A DNA stretch of 64,000 nt from UBA11164 sp034376725 (GTDB taxonomy: Bacteria > Pseudomonadota > Gammaproteobacteria > Xanthomonadales > Xanthomonadaceae). The stretch covers positions 1 through 64,000 of the forward strand of contig JAXMJH010000009.1 of the NCBI GenBank assembly GCA_034376725.1, written 5' to 3'. The translations under genes and the position numbers were made by a program. Under the pieces are notes generated by a model. It had not been told where the DNA came from, ran no database searches, and saw nothing but the letters and a program-made list of their open reading frames with translations. Within the stretch, counting starts at the first letter, position 1. The number at the start of each line of letters is the position of its first letter. Below, in pieces: positions 47,069-57,195 of this stretch.

Positions 47069-50000
47069 ATGACGCGCAAACGGCCCAAACGTAGCGACAG
47101 CAAGGCAGCGCGGAACACCGATGGCGTACGACCGGGATCGACCCATCGCTCCCAGACCGAAAGCAATTTGCCGTCCAAATCCGGCGCACTGGCCGATCAG
47201 CACCTTGTCGGACGCTTCGCAGGACCCACGTTCCTGCCATTGCCGCTGGGTCTCGGGGCGATCAAACGCTGTCTGTATCGGGTCTATGACCAAATAGAAA
47301 AGAACATCGCGACCGGTCGCTCCGGCATCCGCGCCGAGGAATGGCTGCTGGACAACCGGCACCTGGTCCAGCAGTCGCTTGCCCAGGTCCGTGAACACCT
47401 TCCGCGCGGCTACCGAAAGCGGCTGCCGCGCGTTCGGCAGGCCCATGAGCCGGTGCGCACGCGAATACAGGAAGTTGCGACGTTTCTGGTCCACGAAGGG
47501 CCGCGCCCGATCGATATCGCCTGGATCGAGGAAGCGCTGGAAGACTATCAGGACAGCGCCGAACTGAGCACCGGCGAGCTCTGGGCGCTGCCCAGCTACC
47601 TGCGCCTTTCGGTGTTGTCGGTGCTGGCCGAGGCCGCCTCTCGGTGCCTTTTGCAGGATGATCCGACGACCGGCACCCAGGGGCGTCCGGAAGGGCGATC
47701 CGAAGATGTCGCGGAGGCTGTTCTTTCTCTGCGCCAGCTGGCCGATCATGACTGGCGAAGATCCTTCGCGCGGATCAGCCGCGTCGAACGGATCCTCGCC
47801 CAGGACCCGGCCGATGCCTATGCCGCGATGGATTTCGCCTCGCGCAACCGCTACCGGAGGGCGATCGAGGAATTGGCCCGCGACAGTCGGCTTTCCGAAG
47901 CAGCTGTCGCCGAGCGCATCGTGGCGGCCTGCCAAGCCCAAGGCGCAACCCAGGCCCGCGCCGGTCACGTCGGCTATCACCTGATCGGGCCGGGTCGGCA
48001 ACCCATGGAGCATGCCCTGGGCTGCGCACCCGGCGCACGGGGGCGGTCGTCGCGTTGGATGTCGCGTTGCCCCGACGCAGTCTATTTCGGCCTACTGAGC
48101 GCATTCGCCCTGCCGCCACTGGTCGGCCTGGCCTGGTTTTTGATCTCCAGGTCATTCGGCGTCGTGCCCAGTGTGCTGACGACTGCACTGGCCAGCGTGC
48201 CGGTGCTCGGGCTGGCGGTCATTTTCCTCAACGGCCTGGTCACCTGGCTGCTGCCGGCTCGGCCATTGCCCCGGATGGACTACTCCGAGGGCGTACCCGA
48301 TGGCTTTCGTACCGCAGTGGTCATGCCGGTACTGCTGACCCGTATCCAGGACATCACCCGGATACTGGACCGGATTGAGGTCAACTACCTCAACAATATC
48401 GACGACAATCTCGTCTTCGCGATCCTCAGCGACTTCGGCGATGCCGACAACGCGTCCACGCCGGTGGACGCCAGCATGCTGGACGCCCTGGCGCGGGGCA
48501 TCGATGCGCTGAACCAACGGCACGCCGGCGCCGGCGGCAGGACGCCGTTTCTGGCGCTGCACCGCCGTCGTCGCTGGAACCCGGCCGAGCGGATATGGAT
48601 GGGCTGGGAACGCAAGCGCGGCAAACTGGCCGAATTCAACGACCTGCTGGCAGGCGATGATCGGACCGACTACCGCACCCGGTTCGGCGATGTCGCCGCC
48701 CTGGACGGCGTGCGTTTTGTGATCACGCTCGATGCCGACAGCCATCTGCCGCCCGGCGCCGCCCGCAGATTGGTCGCCAGCCTGGCCCACCCCCTGAACC
48801 AGCCGGTCTACACGCCCGGCCAACCAGGCATTCGCGCCGGGTTTTCCATCCTCCAGCCCCGCCTGGAGATCGATCCGGGCAGCACCACAGCCAATCGGTT
48901 CACCGAAGCATTCGCCGGCGACACCCGACTCGATCTGTACACCCACGCGGTGTCCGATGTGTACCAGGACCTGTTCGGCGAGGCGATCTACACCGGCAAA
49001 GGCATTTACGACTGGCGGGCGTTCAAGCATGCGCTCGACGGTCGGATTCCGGAGAACTCGCTACTCAGCCACGATCTTCTGGAAGGCATCATCGCCCGGG
49101 TCGGGCTGGTTTCCGACACGATTGTGCTTGAGCAATTCCCGGCAAATGCGCCCGCCTTCATGCGCAGACTGCATCGCTGGGTTCGCGGCGACTGGCAGTT
49201 GCTGCCGTGGCTGGTTCCGGGCTGGCCGCGACGCCTGAGCTCCGGCGCGCGCGCGCCGATGTCGGCCATCGATCGATGGAAGATGATCGACAACCTGCGC
49301 CGCAGCCTTCAGCCAAGCGCGATCCTGCTGTTCTTGCTGATGGCCTGGTTCGGCGTTCTGCCCGGTGAGACTTGGGCGTGGATGATCGCCCTGCTCGGCA
49401 TCCAGGCAGCGCCAGTGCTGGCCGACATCCTGTCGCTCGCCACCCATGCCTTGTCCAGCCCCCCGGCCACCCTCGTGCGCCGCCTCCGGCAAGTACCCAC
49501 CGCGCTTGCGCAACCGATCGGACACTGGCTCCTGGGCCTGGTGCTGTTGCCGTTCGAGAGCCAAACCACGCTGGATGCCATCGGCAGAAGCGTTTACCGC
49601 ATGCTGGTCTCGCACCGCCGGCTGCTCGAATGGACACCGGCGGCGCACGACGAGCGCCGGCTTGGCGAAGGCGCGTCGGCGGCGCAGTGGATGCGCGAAA
49701 TGTGGGTGTCACCCGCGCTGGCCGTGGCCGCCGGGCTCGCCACGGCCACGCTGAACCCCGGCGCAGTGCCGCTGGCTCTGCCAGTGCTGGTTGCATGGCT
49801 TTTGGCGCCGTGGATCACGGCCTGGACCTCGCGACCGCTGCAGCGTCCGGCCGTGCTGACCGGGGACATCGAAAAGCGCCCGCTTCGCCTCATTGCCCGT
49901 CGCACCTGGCTGTTTTTCGAGCGCTTCGTTGGCCCGGACGACCACTGGCTTGCGCCGGACAACTTTCAGGAACAACCGCGCGCGGCGCTGGCCCGGCGCA

Positions 50001-53000
50001 CCTCGCCCACCAACATCGGCATGGCGCTGACCGCCACGCTGGCCGCCCACGATTTCGGCTACATCGATACCGCCATGCTGTCCGACCGTCTGCGCAACAC
50101 CTGCGACACACTGCGCCGGATGGAGCGCTATCGCGGACATTGGCTGAACTGGTATCAGACCCGCGACCTTCGCCCGCTCCAGCCACGCTACGTTTCGACC
50201 GTGGACAGCGGAAATCTCGCCGCGAGCTTCCTGGCAGTAGCCGAAGGCGCGTGCGAGCGGATGTCGCAACCGCTGGCCTGGCAGCCGGCCCTGGCCGGTG
50301 CGCTGGACACGCTGGACACCTTCGAGGAGACCCTTCGGCTCACCCTGGCCGGCCACGAATCGGACGCCAGTCAGCGCTGCCTGGCAGTCGTCGCGGCAAT
50401 CCGATCCCGGCTCGAAGCCGCCGGCACGCACCCCGATGGATGGCACGTGCTGCGTCGCCTGGTCGACGTGGAGCTGCCGACGCTGACCGACGCGTTGGTG
50501 TCTCTGGTCGAATCGGAACCGACCGCGTTCGGCGACGAAGACGTGGGGCAGTTGCGCATCTGGCTTGACGAACTGCACCGGCACTCGAGCGCCTGGCAAG
50601 GACATGTCGCGCTGTTCATGCCGTGGCTGGAGGCCTTGGCCACGATCCCGCCGATTCCGGCCGACAGCCCGGCTCACGTCACCTTACAGGCCTGGGAAAG
50701 CGCCATGCACGGCTGTTTCGAGCCCGCGCCTGCACCGGACCAATACCCGTCCCGGTGTCGGGAAGCGTTGACGCACCTGGCAACGCTCGACGCCCTGCGC
50801 CACGCCGACGCGTTCGATGCGGCGACCGACCAGGCGCTGGAAGCCTGGACACAGGACTTCGGATGTCGGCTTGAGGCCGCCCAGCGCACGGCGGCATCGC
50901 TTATGGTCGAACTGGGCGACCTGGCTGCGCGATTGAAGCGTTGGGTCGTCGAGATGGATTTCCGCTTTCTTTACGATCCCGGCCGACACCTGTTTCGCAT
51001 TGGGCACAACGTCAGTAACGACCGCAGCGACCCGAACTATTACGACCTGCTGGCCTCGGAGGCTCGGCTGGCCAGCTTCATCGCCATCGCCAAGGGCGAT
51101 GTGCCGTTGCGCCACTGGCTCCATCTGGGCCGGCCGCTGCGCCGTCGCCGTGACCGGATCATCCTGATGTCGTGGAGCGCGACGCTGTTCGAGTATCTGA
51201 TGCCACATTTGTTCATGATCAGCCCGCACGACACCCTTATCGACCGGGCTTGCCGGGCCGCCATCGCCTTGCACCGCGACTTCTGCGACCGGCTGGGACT
51301 GCCCTGGGGGATATCGGAGTCCGGCTACTACCGGCTCGACGAGAGCCAGCACTATCAGTACCGGGCATTCGGCGTGCCCGACCTGGGCTTTCGCAGCGAT
51401 CTGGGTGATCGGATCGTGGTGGCGCCGTATGGATCGGTGATGGCGCTCGACTTCGCGCCGCTGGCCACGCTGGCCAACATCGAACTGTTGTTGAAGATCC
51501 GTGCCTGCGGTCTTTACGGACTGTATGAGGCGATCGACTACGGCCGGGCCGACAAAGCCAGTGCGCGAAGGGCGCGCGTGGTCCGTTCCTACATGAGCCA
51601 TCACCAGGGCATGATCCTCCTGGCGATCGACAACTTCCTGCATGACAACGTCATGAAGCGGCGTTTCCACAGCGACCGTCGCGTGGTGGGCATTTCCAGC
51701 CTGCTCCACGAGCGGCCGGCCGCGCCGGACACCGCGCTGCGCAGCTGGCCGCAGCCGCAGGGACGCGCGTTCCAAGGCCAGGCCGGACCGCAAAGCTGGC
51801 CACAGCCTCGGGCCGACGGGCTCCAGCACCACACCCTGCTGTCCAATGGCCATTACTCGGTGCTGCTCGACGCCCACGGTGGCGGCGGCAGCGAATGGGA
51901 TGGTGTCGCGCTCGTGGCCCGGCAATCGCGTGCATCCGGCCGGGCCACGGGTCACTGGTTCTATCTCAAGGATCTGGACTCCGGCGATGTTTTTTCCGTC
52001 ACGCCTGGCCCATCGGGAGATTCCGCGGGCGCCTGCGCGGTCGAGTTCGGGCCGCATCGCGCCGAATTTCAGCGCCGCTCGCACGGCCTGTTCAGCCGAA
52101 TGGTGGTGGCGGTGGCGTCGCAACAGGATGTCGAAGCCCGGCTGCTAAGCCTGCACAACGAGACCAACCGACCACGGCGCTTTCTGCTGTTCGGCATCGC
52201 CGAGGTGGCCCTGGCGCCGCCGAGGGAGTTCTGGCGGCATCCAGCCTTTGCCAGGCTGTTCGTTGAGAGCGAATGCTTCGAGGAGGATCGTCTGTTGCTG
52301 TTCCGGAGACGACCCAGGGCCTCGAACGACAAAGCGGTGTTCATGGCGCACATGATCGTTCCGCCCGCTGGCCAGACCGGGCGATTCGGCTGGGATACCG
52401 ATCGACGGGGCATTCTGGGTCGGGGCGGTTCGATGACTCGGCCGGCACTGCTGGACAGCGGCATCGACGGTTTCGGCCGAACCAGCGGTGCCGTACTCGA
52501 CAGCGCCATCGCCACCGGGCTTGAGCTGACTCTGGAGCCCTATGCCCAGGTCGAGCTGGCCGCGATCACCGCCGTCGGCCACTCGCGTCGCGAACTGTTG
52601 GCCACCGTGCGCAGCTACCGCTCAACCTCTCGCGTGGGTTGGCTGGTGGAACAGGCCAGGATGCAGACCAGCCAGGAGCTGCACAACCTGGAGATCGATC
52701 CGGGCGATGGTCGGGACATGCTGAACCTGCTGTCGGCGGTCGTGTCGCCGTGGCGTCACCTACGATCTTCCGAGCCAGCGGTTGCTGGCGCGGCTCGCAT
52801 TCAGGGTGCGCTCTGGGCGCGCGGCATTTCCGGCGACTGGCCGATCGTCCTGATCCGCCTGGATGCTCCGGAAGATGCATCGGCCATCGAACCGCTGCTC
52901 AAGGCGCACACGTTCTGGACCGGTCGCCAGGCGCGATTCGATCTGGTCATCCTCGACGAGGCGGCCGGCGGATACCTGCAACCCGGCCGCGACCGGCTGA

Positions 53001-55702
53001 TGCAACTGATCGCGGCGAGCCGGGCCCGGACCCATCGCAAGCTGGCCGGGTCGGTGTTCGTGCTGCCCGGTGCCGAGCTTCGACCCGAGGAATTCGCCGC
53101 GCTGCACGCCGCCGCCGTCGTTGTCCTCGACAGCCGTCACGGCGGGTTTGGCCAGCAACTGAACAAACCGCTAGAGCGCGAGCCGCAATTGCCTCCGCTG
53201 TCGCCGGTACGATGCGCTCAGTGGCGACCGATGCCGCCGACCGACCTCGGCCGGCCCGAAGCGCTTCGGTTCGACAACGGCGCGGGTGGTTTCGCCCACG
53301 ACAGCGCGGACTATGTCATTCATCTGGCCGACGGCGAAATGCTGCCGGCACCCTGGTCGAATGTGCTGGCCAACCCGGACTTCGGTAGCCTGGTGACCGA
53401 GACCGGACTCGGCTACACCTGGGCGGGAAACAGCAGCGAGTCCCGGCTCACGCCCTGGCCGAACGACCCGGTCGGCGACCGGGCTGGCGAAGTCTGCTAC
53501 CTGCGCGATGAGGAGACCGGCGCGGTTTGGTCGCCCACCCCGCTGCCGCTGCCCGCGCCGGGCAGCCATCGGATTCGCCACGGCGCGGGCTTCACCGAGT
53601 TCGCGCATCGCAGCCACGGGCTTTTGCAAGTCCTGAGGGTATCGGTCGACGATGCCGAACCGGTCAAACTGATCCGGCTGACCCTGACCAACGAGTGGCC
53701 CTGGCCGCGTCGCGTGACCGCCACCTGTTACCTGGAATGGGTGCTCGGCACGAGCCGCGAAGAAACCGCTCACCACATCGTTCCCGACTATGCCGCCGAT
53801 GACTGCACCTTGTTGGCGCACAATGCCTTCTCGCGCCTGGAGCCGGCGCCATTCGCCTTCCTGACCGCCAGCGCGCCGCCGCACGGCCTGTGCACCGACC
53901 GGGACGAATTCCTGGGTAGCGCGGGCGACAGCGCACGGCCGTTGGCGCTTGATCGCATCGGCCTCAGCGGGCGCATCCGGCGGGCCGATGATCCGTGTGC
54001 GGCTTATCAGGTCCATCTCGACATTCCGGCAGGTGCTGCGGTCACCGTGTACTTCGTACTGGGCCAGGGCCCGGATCGGGATGCCGCGATCGCCCTGGCT
54101 CGACGATTCCGCAGCGCCGACTTCGCAGCCGAGCGCATGCGTCAGGGCGAACAGCGCTGGCACCAGCGGCTCCAGGTCGCCCAGTTCCAGACCCCCGAAC
54201 CCGCCATGGACCTGCTGCTGAACCGCTGGCTGCCGTACCAGACCCTGGCCTGTCGCATGTGGGGCCGTTCGGGCTACTACCAGTCGAGCGGTGCATTCGG
54301 CTTCCGCGATCAGTTGCAGGATGCCCTGGCGCTGATCTGGAGTGCGCCGGAGCTGACTCGCGCGCATATCCTTCTGGCCGCATCGCGACAGTTTCAGGAG
54401 GGCGATGTGCTGCATTGGTGGCACGAGTCTCCGCTGCGCGGGGTGCGTACCCGATGCTCCGACGATTTGCTGTGGCTACCTTACTCGGTGGCCCACTACG
54501 TCGCAGCCACGGGCGACACGTCGATTCTCGGCGAGTCGGTCGCCTACCTGACTGCGCCGGCCCTGGCCGACGACGAGGCCGAACACTACACCGAAGTGGG
54601 CCCGGACCCGGAGCGTGGCTCGCTCTACGAACATTGCTGCCGGGCCATCGATCGGGCCAGCGTGGTCGGTCCGCACGGACTGCCGACGATCGGCAGCGGC
54701 GATTGGAACGACGGTTTGAATCGGGTCAGCACGGATGGACGCGGCGAAAGCGTCTGGCTGGCCTGGTTCATGGCACGGGTGTGCGACGACTTCGCCCAAT
54801 GCTGCCGAAGCCAAGGCGATGCGGCGCTGGCCGAGCGCTACCGGGGCCTGGCGCGCGAGCTGCGCGACCGCGCTGATTCCGACGGCTGGGACGGAGGCTG
54901 GTATCGACGCGCCTACACCGATGACGGCACAGCGCTGGGCTCGGCGGAAAACGACGAATGCAAGATCGACCTGATCGCCCAGGCGTGGTCGGTACTGGCC
55001 AGCGATCAGCCCGCCGGGCGGGCAAGACAGGCCATGGATTCGGCCTGGAAGCACCTGGTACGCGAACCCGACCGGCTCGTCTTGCTGCTGACACCGCCGT
55101 TCGACAAAACCCGCATCGACCCGGGCTATATCAAGGGCTATCCCCCGGGCGTGCGGGAGAATGGTGGCCAGTACACCCATGCGTCCACCTGGGCGGTATG
55201 GGCGTTCGCGGCGCTGGGCGACGGCGACCGCGCGGCGGCGCTGTTTCGCATTCTCAACCCGATCCTCCGAACCACCGAGCCCGAAGACGTTGCACGCTAC
55301 CGGGCCGAACCCTATGTCCTGACTGGCGACATCTACGGCGCCGACCCACACATCGGGAGGGGCGGATGGAGCTGGTACACCGGCGCTTCGGGCTGGCTGT
55401 ATCGGGCCGGCGTGGAGGCGATCCTCGGCCTCAGACAGCGCGGCGAACGACTGGAAATCAAGCCCTGCCTGCCGCGCGACTGGCCGGGCTATCGGGCGCA
55501 GCTGAGCCGTGGACGGGCATGCTACGAGGTCACCGTCGAGCAGTCGCAGGTTCACAGCGGTTGCGTCATCGAGTTCGATGGACAGCGCCAGCCGGGCAAC
55601 TGTATCCCGTTCGTCGACGACGGCCAGCGTCATCGCGTCTGGGTGCGCCTGGCGACCGCGCCGGCCGATGGCCCGCGGCTGACGGCGGCCAACCCGGGCT
55701 GA
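47069..55702 (+). CDS. ndvB: NdvB-type cyclic beta-glucan synthase
   Basis: The protein has 2877 residues and is predicted to make and process cyclic beta-1,2-glucan. Membrane helices lie at ~336-395, ~750-795 and ~880-915. The glycosyltransferase domain (GT84 type, ~400-740) shows DADSHLPPGA, GKGIYDW and RWVRGDWQLLPW. A glucoamylase-like domain (~1300-1540) has WGISESGYYRLDESQHYQYR and SYMSHHQGM. Two GH94-like phosphorylase modules follow, the last with GRSGYYQSSGAFGFRDQLQD and GSGDWNDGLN. Such periplasmic glucans serve osmoadaptation and host interaction. No export gene (ndvA) is visible. Confidence 0.92.
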   Translation: MTRKRPKRSDSKAARNTDGVRPGSTHRSQTESNLPSKSGALADQHLVGRFAGPTFLPLPLGLGAIKRCLYRVYDQIEKNIATGRSGIRAEEWLLDNRHLVQQSLAQVREHLPRGYRKRLPRVRQAHEPVRTRIQEVATFLVHEGPRPIDIAWIEEALEDYQDSAELSTGELWALPSYLRLSVLSVLAEAASRCLLQDDPTTGTQGRPEGRSEDVAEAVLSLRQLADHDWRRSFARISRVERILAQDPADAYAAMDFASRNRYRRAIEELARDSRLSEAAVAERIVAACQAQGATQARAGHVGYHLIGPGRQPMEHALGCAPGARGRSSRWMSRCPDAVYFGLLSAFALPPLVGLAWFLISRSFGVVPSVLTTALASVPVLGLAVIFLNGLVTWLLPARPLPRMDYSEGVPDGFRTAVVMPVLLTRIQDITRILDRIEVNYLNNIDDNLVFAILSDFGDADNASTPVDASMLDALARGIDALNQRHAGAGGRTPFLALHRRRRWNPAERIWMGWERKRGKLAEFNDLLAGDDRTDYRTRFGDVAALDGVRFVITLDADSHLPPGAARRLVASLAHPLNQPVYTPGQPGIRAGFSILQPRLEIDPGSTTANRFTEAFAGDTRLDLYTHAVSDVYQDLFGEAIYTGKGIYDWRAFKHALDGRIPENSLLSHDLLEGIIARVGLVSDTIVLEQFPANAPAFMRRLHRWVRGDWQLLPWLVPGWPRRLSSGARAPMSAIDRWKMIDNLRRSLQPSAILLFLLMAWFGVLPGETWAWMIALLGIQAAPVLADILSLATHALSSPPATLVRRLRQVPTALAQPIGHWLLGLVLLPFESQTTLDAIGRSVYRMLVSHRRLLEWTPAAHDERRLGEGASAAQWMREMWVSPALAVAAGLATATLNPGAVPLALPVLVAWLLAPWITAWTSRPLQRPAVLTGDIEKRPLRLIARRTWLFFERFVGPDDHWLAPDNFQEQPRAALARRTSPTNIGMALTATLAAHDFGYIDTAMLSDRLRNTCDTLRRMERYRGHWLNWYQTRDLRPLQPRYVSTVDSGNLAASFLAVAEGACERMSQPLAWQPALAGALDTLDTFEETLRLTLAGHESDASQRCLAVVAAIRSRLEAAGTHPDGWHVLRRLVDVELPTLTDALVSLVESEPTAFGDEDVGQLRIWLDELHRHSSAWQGHVALFMPWLEALATIPPIPADSPAHVTLQAWESAMHGCFEPAPAPDQYPSRCREALTHLATLDALRHADAFDAATDQALEAWTQDFGCRLEAAQRTAASLMVELGDLAARLKRWVVEMDFRFLYDPGRHLFRIGHNVSNDRSDPNYYDLLASEARLASFIAIAKGDVPLRHWLHLGRPLRRRRDRIILMSWSATLFEYLMPHLFMISPHDTLIDRACRAAIALHRDFCDRLGLPWGISESGYYRLDESQHYQYRAFGVPDLGFRSDLGDRIVVAPYGSVMALDFAPLATLANIELLLKIRACGLYGLYEAIDYGRADKASARRARVVRSYMSHHQGMILLAIDNFLHDNVMKRRFHSDRRVVGISSLLHERPAAPDTALRSWPQPQGRAFQGQAGPQSWPQPRADGLQHHTLLSNGHYSVLLDAHGGGGSEWDGVALVARQSRASGRATGHWFYLKDLDSGDVFSVTPGPSGDSAGACAVEFGPHRAEFQRRSHGLFSRMVVAVASQQDVEARLLSLHNETNRPRRFLLFGIAEVALAPPREFWRHPAFARLFVESECFEEDRLLLFRRRPRASNDKAVFMAHMIVPPAGQTGRFGWDTDRRGILGRGGSMTRPALLDSGIDGFGRTSGAVLDSAIATGLELTLEPYAQVELAAITAVGHSRRELLATVRSYRSTSRVGWLVEQARMQTSQELHNLEIDPGDGRDMLNLLSAVVSPWRHLRSSEPAVAGAARIQGALWARGISGDWPIVLIRLDAPEDASAIEPLLKAHTFWTGRQARFDLVILDEAAGGYLQPGRDRLMQLIAASRARTHRKLAGSVFVLPGAELRPEEFAALHAAAVVVLDSRHGGFGQQLNKPLEREPQLPPLSPVRCAQWRPMPPTDLGRPEALRFDNGAGGFAHDSADYVIHLADGEMLPAPWSNVLANPDFGSLVTETGLGYTWAGNSSESRLTPWPNDPVGDRAGEVCYLRDEETGAVWSPTPLPLPAPGSHRIRHGAGFTEFAHRSHGLLQVLRVSVDDAEPVKLIRLTLTNEWPWPRRVTATCYLEWVLGTSREETAHHIVPDYAADDCTLLAHNAFSRLEPAPFAFLTASAPPHGLCTDRDEFLGSAGDSARPLALDRIGLSGRIRRADDPCAAYQVHLDIPAGAAVTVYFVLGQGPDRDAAIALARRFRSADFAAERMRQGEQRWHQRLQVAQFQTPEPAMDLLLNRWLPYQTLACRMWGRSGYYQSSGAFGFRDQLQDALALIWSAPELTRAHILLAASRQFQEGDVLHWWHESPLRGVRTRCSDDLLWLPYSVAHYVAATGDTSILGESVAYLTAPALADDEAEHYTEVGPDPERGSLYEHCCRAIDRASVVGPHGLPTIGSGDWNDGLNRVSTDGRGESVWLAWFMARVCDDFAQCCRSQGDAALAERYRGLARELRDRADSDGWDGGWYRRAYTDDGTALGSAENDECKIDLIAQAWSVLASDQPAGRARQAMDSAWKHLVREPDRLVLLLTPPFDKTRIDPGYIKGYPPGVRENGGQYTHASTWAVWAFAALGDGDRAAALFRILNPILRTTEPEDVARYRAEPYVLTGDIYGADPHIGRGGWSWYTGASGWLYRAGVEAILGLRQRGERLEIKPCLPRDWPGYRAQLSRGRACYEVTVEQSQVHSGCVIEFDGQRQPGNCIPFVDDGQRHRVWVRLATAPADGPRLTAANPG

Positions 55703-55763
55703 CAGCAAACGGGCTGACTGCAAACAGGTTGCATGCCGGGCCGTGCTGCGCCATGCTGCGCCG
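55699..55763. promoter_or_regulatory. Candidate PhaR operator region
   Basis: Two tandem 15-mers (CTGACAGCAAACGGG and CTGACTGCAAACAGG, 13/15 identical) overlap the ndvB stop. The second begins the inverted repeat TGCAAACAGGTTGCA (55719-55733, arms TGCAA/TTGCA). Two tandem TGCTGCGCC copies follow (55744-55763). PhaR regulators bind TGC-rich sites and repress their own gene, so these repeats before phaR are good candidates. The same region may give phaR a promoter independent of ndvB. Confidence 0.5.
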
Positions 55764-55788
55764 CACTAGCCTCGGGCAGGAATGACGC

Positions 55789-56283
55789 ATGGCACAAGAT
55801 ACGCTCCGGATCATCAAGAAATACCCCAATCGGCGCCTGTACGACACCGAGATTTCCAGCTACATCACCCTGGAAGACGTCCGCCAGCTGATTCTGGAAA
55901 ACGCGCGGTTCGAGATTCGCGACGCCAAGACTGGCGAGGACCTCACCCGGCAGGTGCTGCTGCAGATCATTTCCGAGCATGAGCAGGATGGCCAGCCGAT
56001 GTTGTCCACCGAGCTGCTCAGCCAGTTGATTCGCTTCTACGGCGATTCGCTGCAGGGCTTCATGGGCAGCTACCTGGAGCGCAGCATGCAGTTGTTTCTC
56101 GATCAGCAGCAGCAGTTTCGCAGCCAGCTGAACAATCTGCTGGGGCAGACCCCGTGGACCATGCTCAACCAGATCACCGAGCGCAACATGGATCTGTGGA
56201 AAAACTTCCAGACCGGGCTGCTCGGCCAGATTCAAGGCGGGACTTCGGCCGGACCGGGCAAGGACCGGGAAAAGGACAAGTGA
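55789..56283 (+). CDS. phaR: PHA synthesis regulator PhaR
   Basis: The protein has 164 residues. The N-terminal DNA-binding PHB_acc_N domain is present (RIIKKYPNRRLYDTEISSYITLEDVRQLI, ~6-65), followed by a PHB accumulation regulatory domain (~70-115). The C-terminal part is Gln-rich and amphipathic (FLDQQQQFRSQLNNLLGQTPW), typical for granule binding. PhaR senses PHA granules and represses phasin and its own gene. It precedes the second phaB-like gene. Confidence 0.94.
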   Translation: MAQDTLRIIKKYPNRRLYDTEISSYITLEDVRQLILENARFEIRDAKTGEDLTRQVLLQIISEHEQDGQPMLSTELLSQLIRFYGDSLQGFMGSYLERSMQLFLDQQQQFRSQLNNLLGQTPWTMLNQITERNMDLWKNFQTGLLGQIQGGTSAGPGKDREKDK

Positions 56284-56385
56284 AACCGGCTTGATCCCCG
56301 GTTGCACGGGTGCGCAATGCGTCCGCGTTGTGCACCGCGACCCCGTTTGCCTCGCAACAATTCCCCTGATTCGGAGATTACCAAT

Positions 56386-57126
56386 ATGCAACGACGCGTT
56401 GCCGTGGTCAGCGGCGGCCTGGGCGGTCTTGGCACCGCCATCTGCAAGACCCTGGCCGCCCGCGGCTGTCACGTGATCGCCGCCGATTCGCACCCGACAG
56501 CGGAGCGCGAGAAGGCGTTCGTCGACGCACTGTCGCCGCATTCGGGCTCGGTGGTGGCGCTCGACGTGACCGATGCCGTAGCCTGTCAGTCGGTGGTCGA
56601 CGACGCCATCGCGCAACACGGCTCGCTGGATATCCTGGTCAATGCCGCCGGAATCACCCGCGATGCCACGCTCCGCAAAATGACCGCCGAGCAATGGGGC
56701 TCGGTGCTGCGGGTCAATCTGGACGGGGTGTTCAACCTGTGCCGGTCGGTGGTCGAAACGATGACCGCGCAGGGCTTCGGTCGAATCGTCAACATCAGCT
56801 CGGTCAATGGCCAGAGCGGGCAGTTCGGCCAGACCAACTACTCGGCCGCCAAGGCCGGCCTGCATGGCTTCACCATGGCCATGGCCAAGGAAACCGCGCG
56901 AAAGGGGGTGACCGTCAACAGCGTCGCGCCCGGATACATCGACACCGAAATGACCCGGGCAATACGGCCCGACATCCGCGAACAGATCGTCTCCGGCATA
57001 CCGGTTGGCCGAATGGGCGTCCCCGAAGACATCGCCCGCGTGGTGGCGTTCCTGTGCGACGACGACGCCGGCTACATCACCGGCGCGCTGATCCCGGTCA
57101 ACGGCGGCATGTTCACCAGTTTCTAG
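56386..57126 (+). CDS. Second PhaB-like acetoacetyl-CoA reductase (SDR)
   Basis: The protein has 246 residues from ATG 56386 (CGGAG nine bases upstream); the longer frame is not supported. It has GGLGGLG, LVNAAGITRDATLRKMTAEQW, Ser in NISSVNGQSGQFGQ and YSAAK, and so is closely related to the PhaB at 45092. After strand 2 it has Asp (AADSHP) rather than Arg, suggesting NADH instead of NADPH preference. It follows phaR by 102 bases. A TTGC/GCAA motif at 56302-56317 in the gap may be another PhaR site. Confidence 0.85.
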   Translation: MQRRVAVVSGGLGGLGTAICKTLAARGCHVIAADSHPTAEREKAFVDALSPHSGSVVALDVTDAVACQSVVDDAIAQHGSLDILVNAAGITRDATLRKMTAEQWGSVLRVNLDGVFNLCRSVVETMTAQGFGRIVNISSVNGQSGQFGQTNYSAAKAGLHGFTMAMAKETARKGVTVNSVAPGYIDTEMTRAIRPDIREQIVSGIPVGRMGVPEDIARVVAFLCDDDAGYITGALIPVNGGMFTSF

Positions 57127-57195
57127 CAATCTGTTGTCCATGGCGGGCGGCACCCGGCGGTGGTGACCGCCCGGCGCCGCTCAGACCACCATGGG

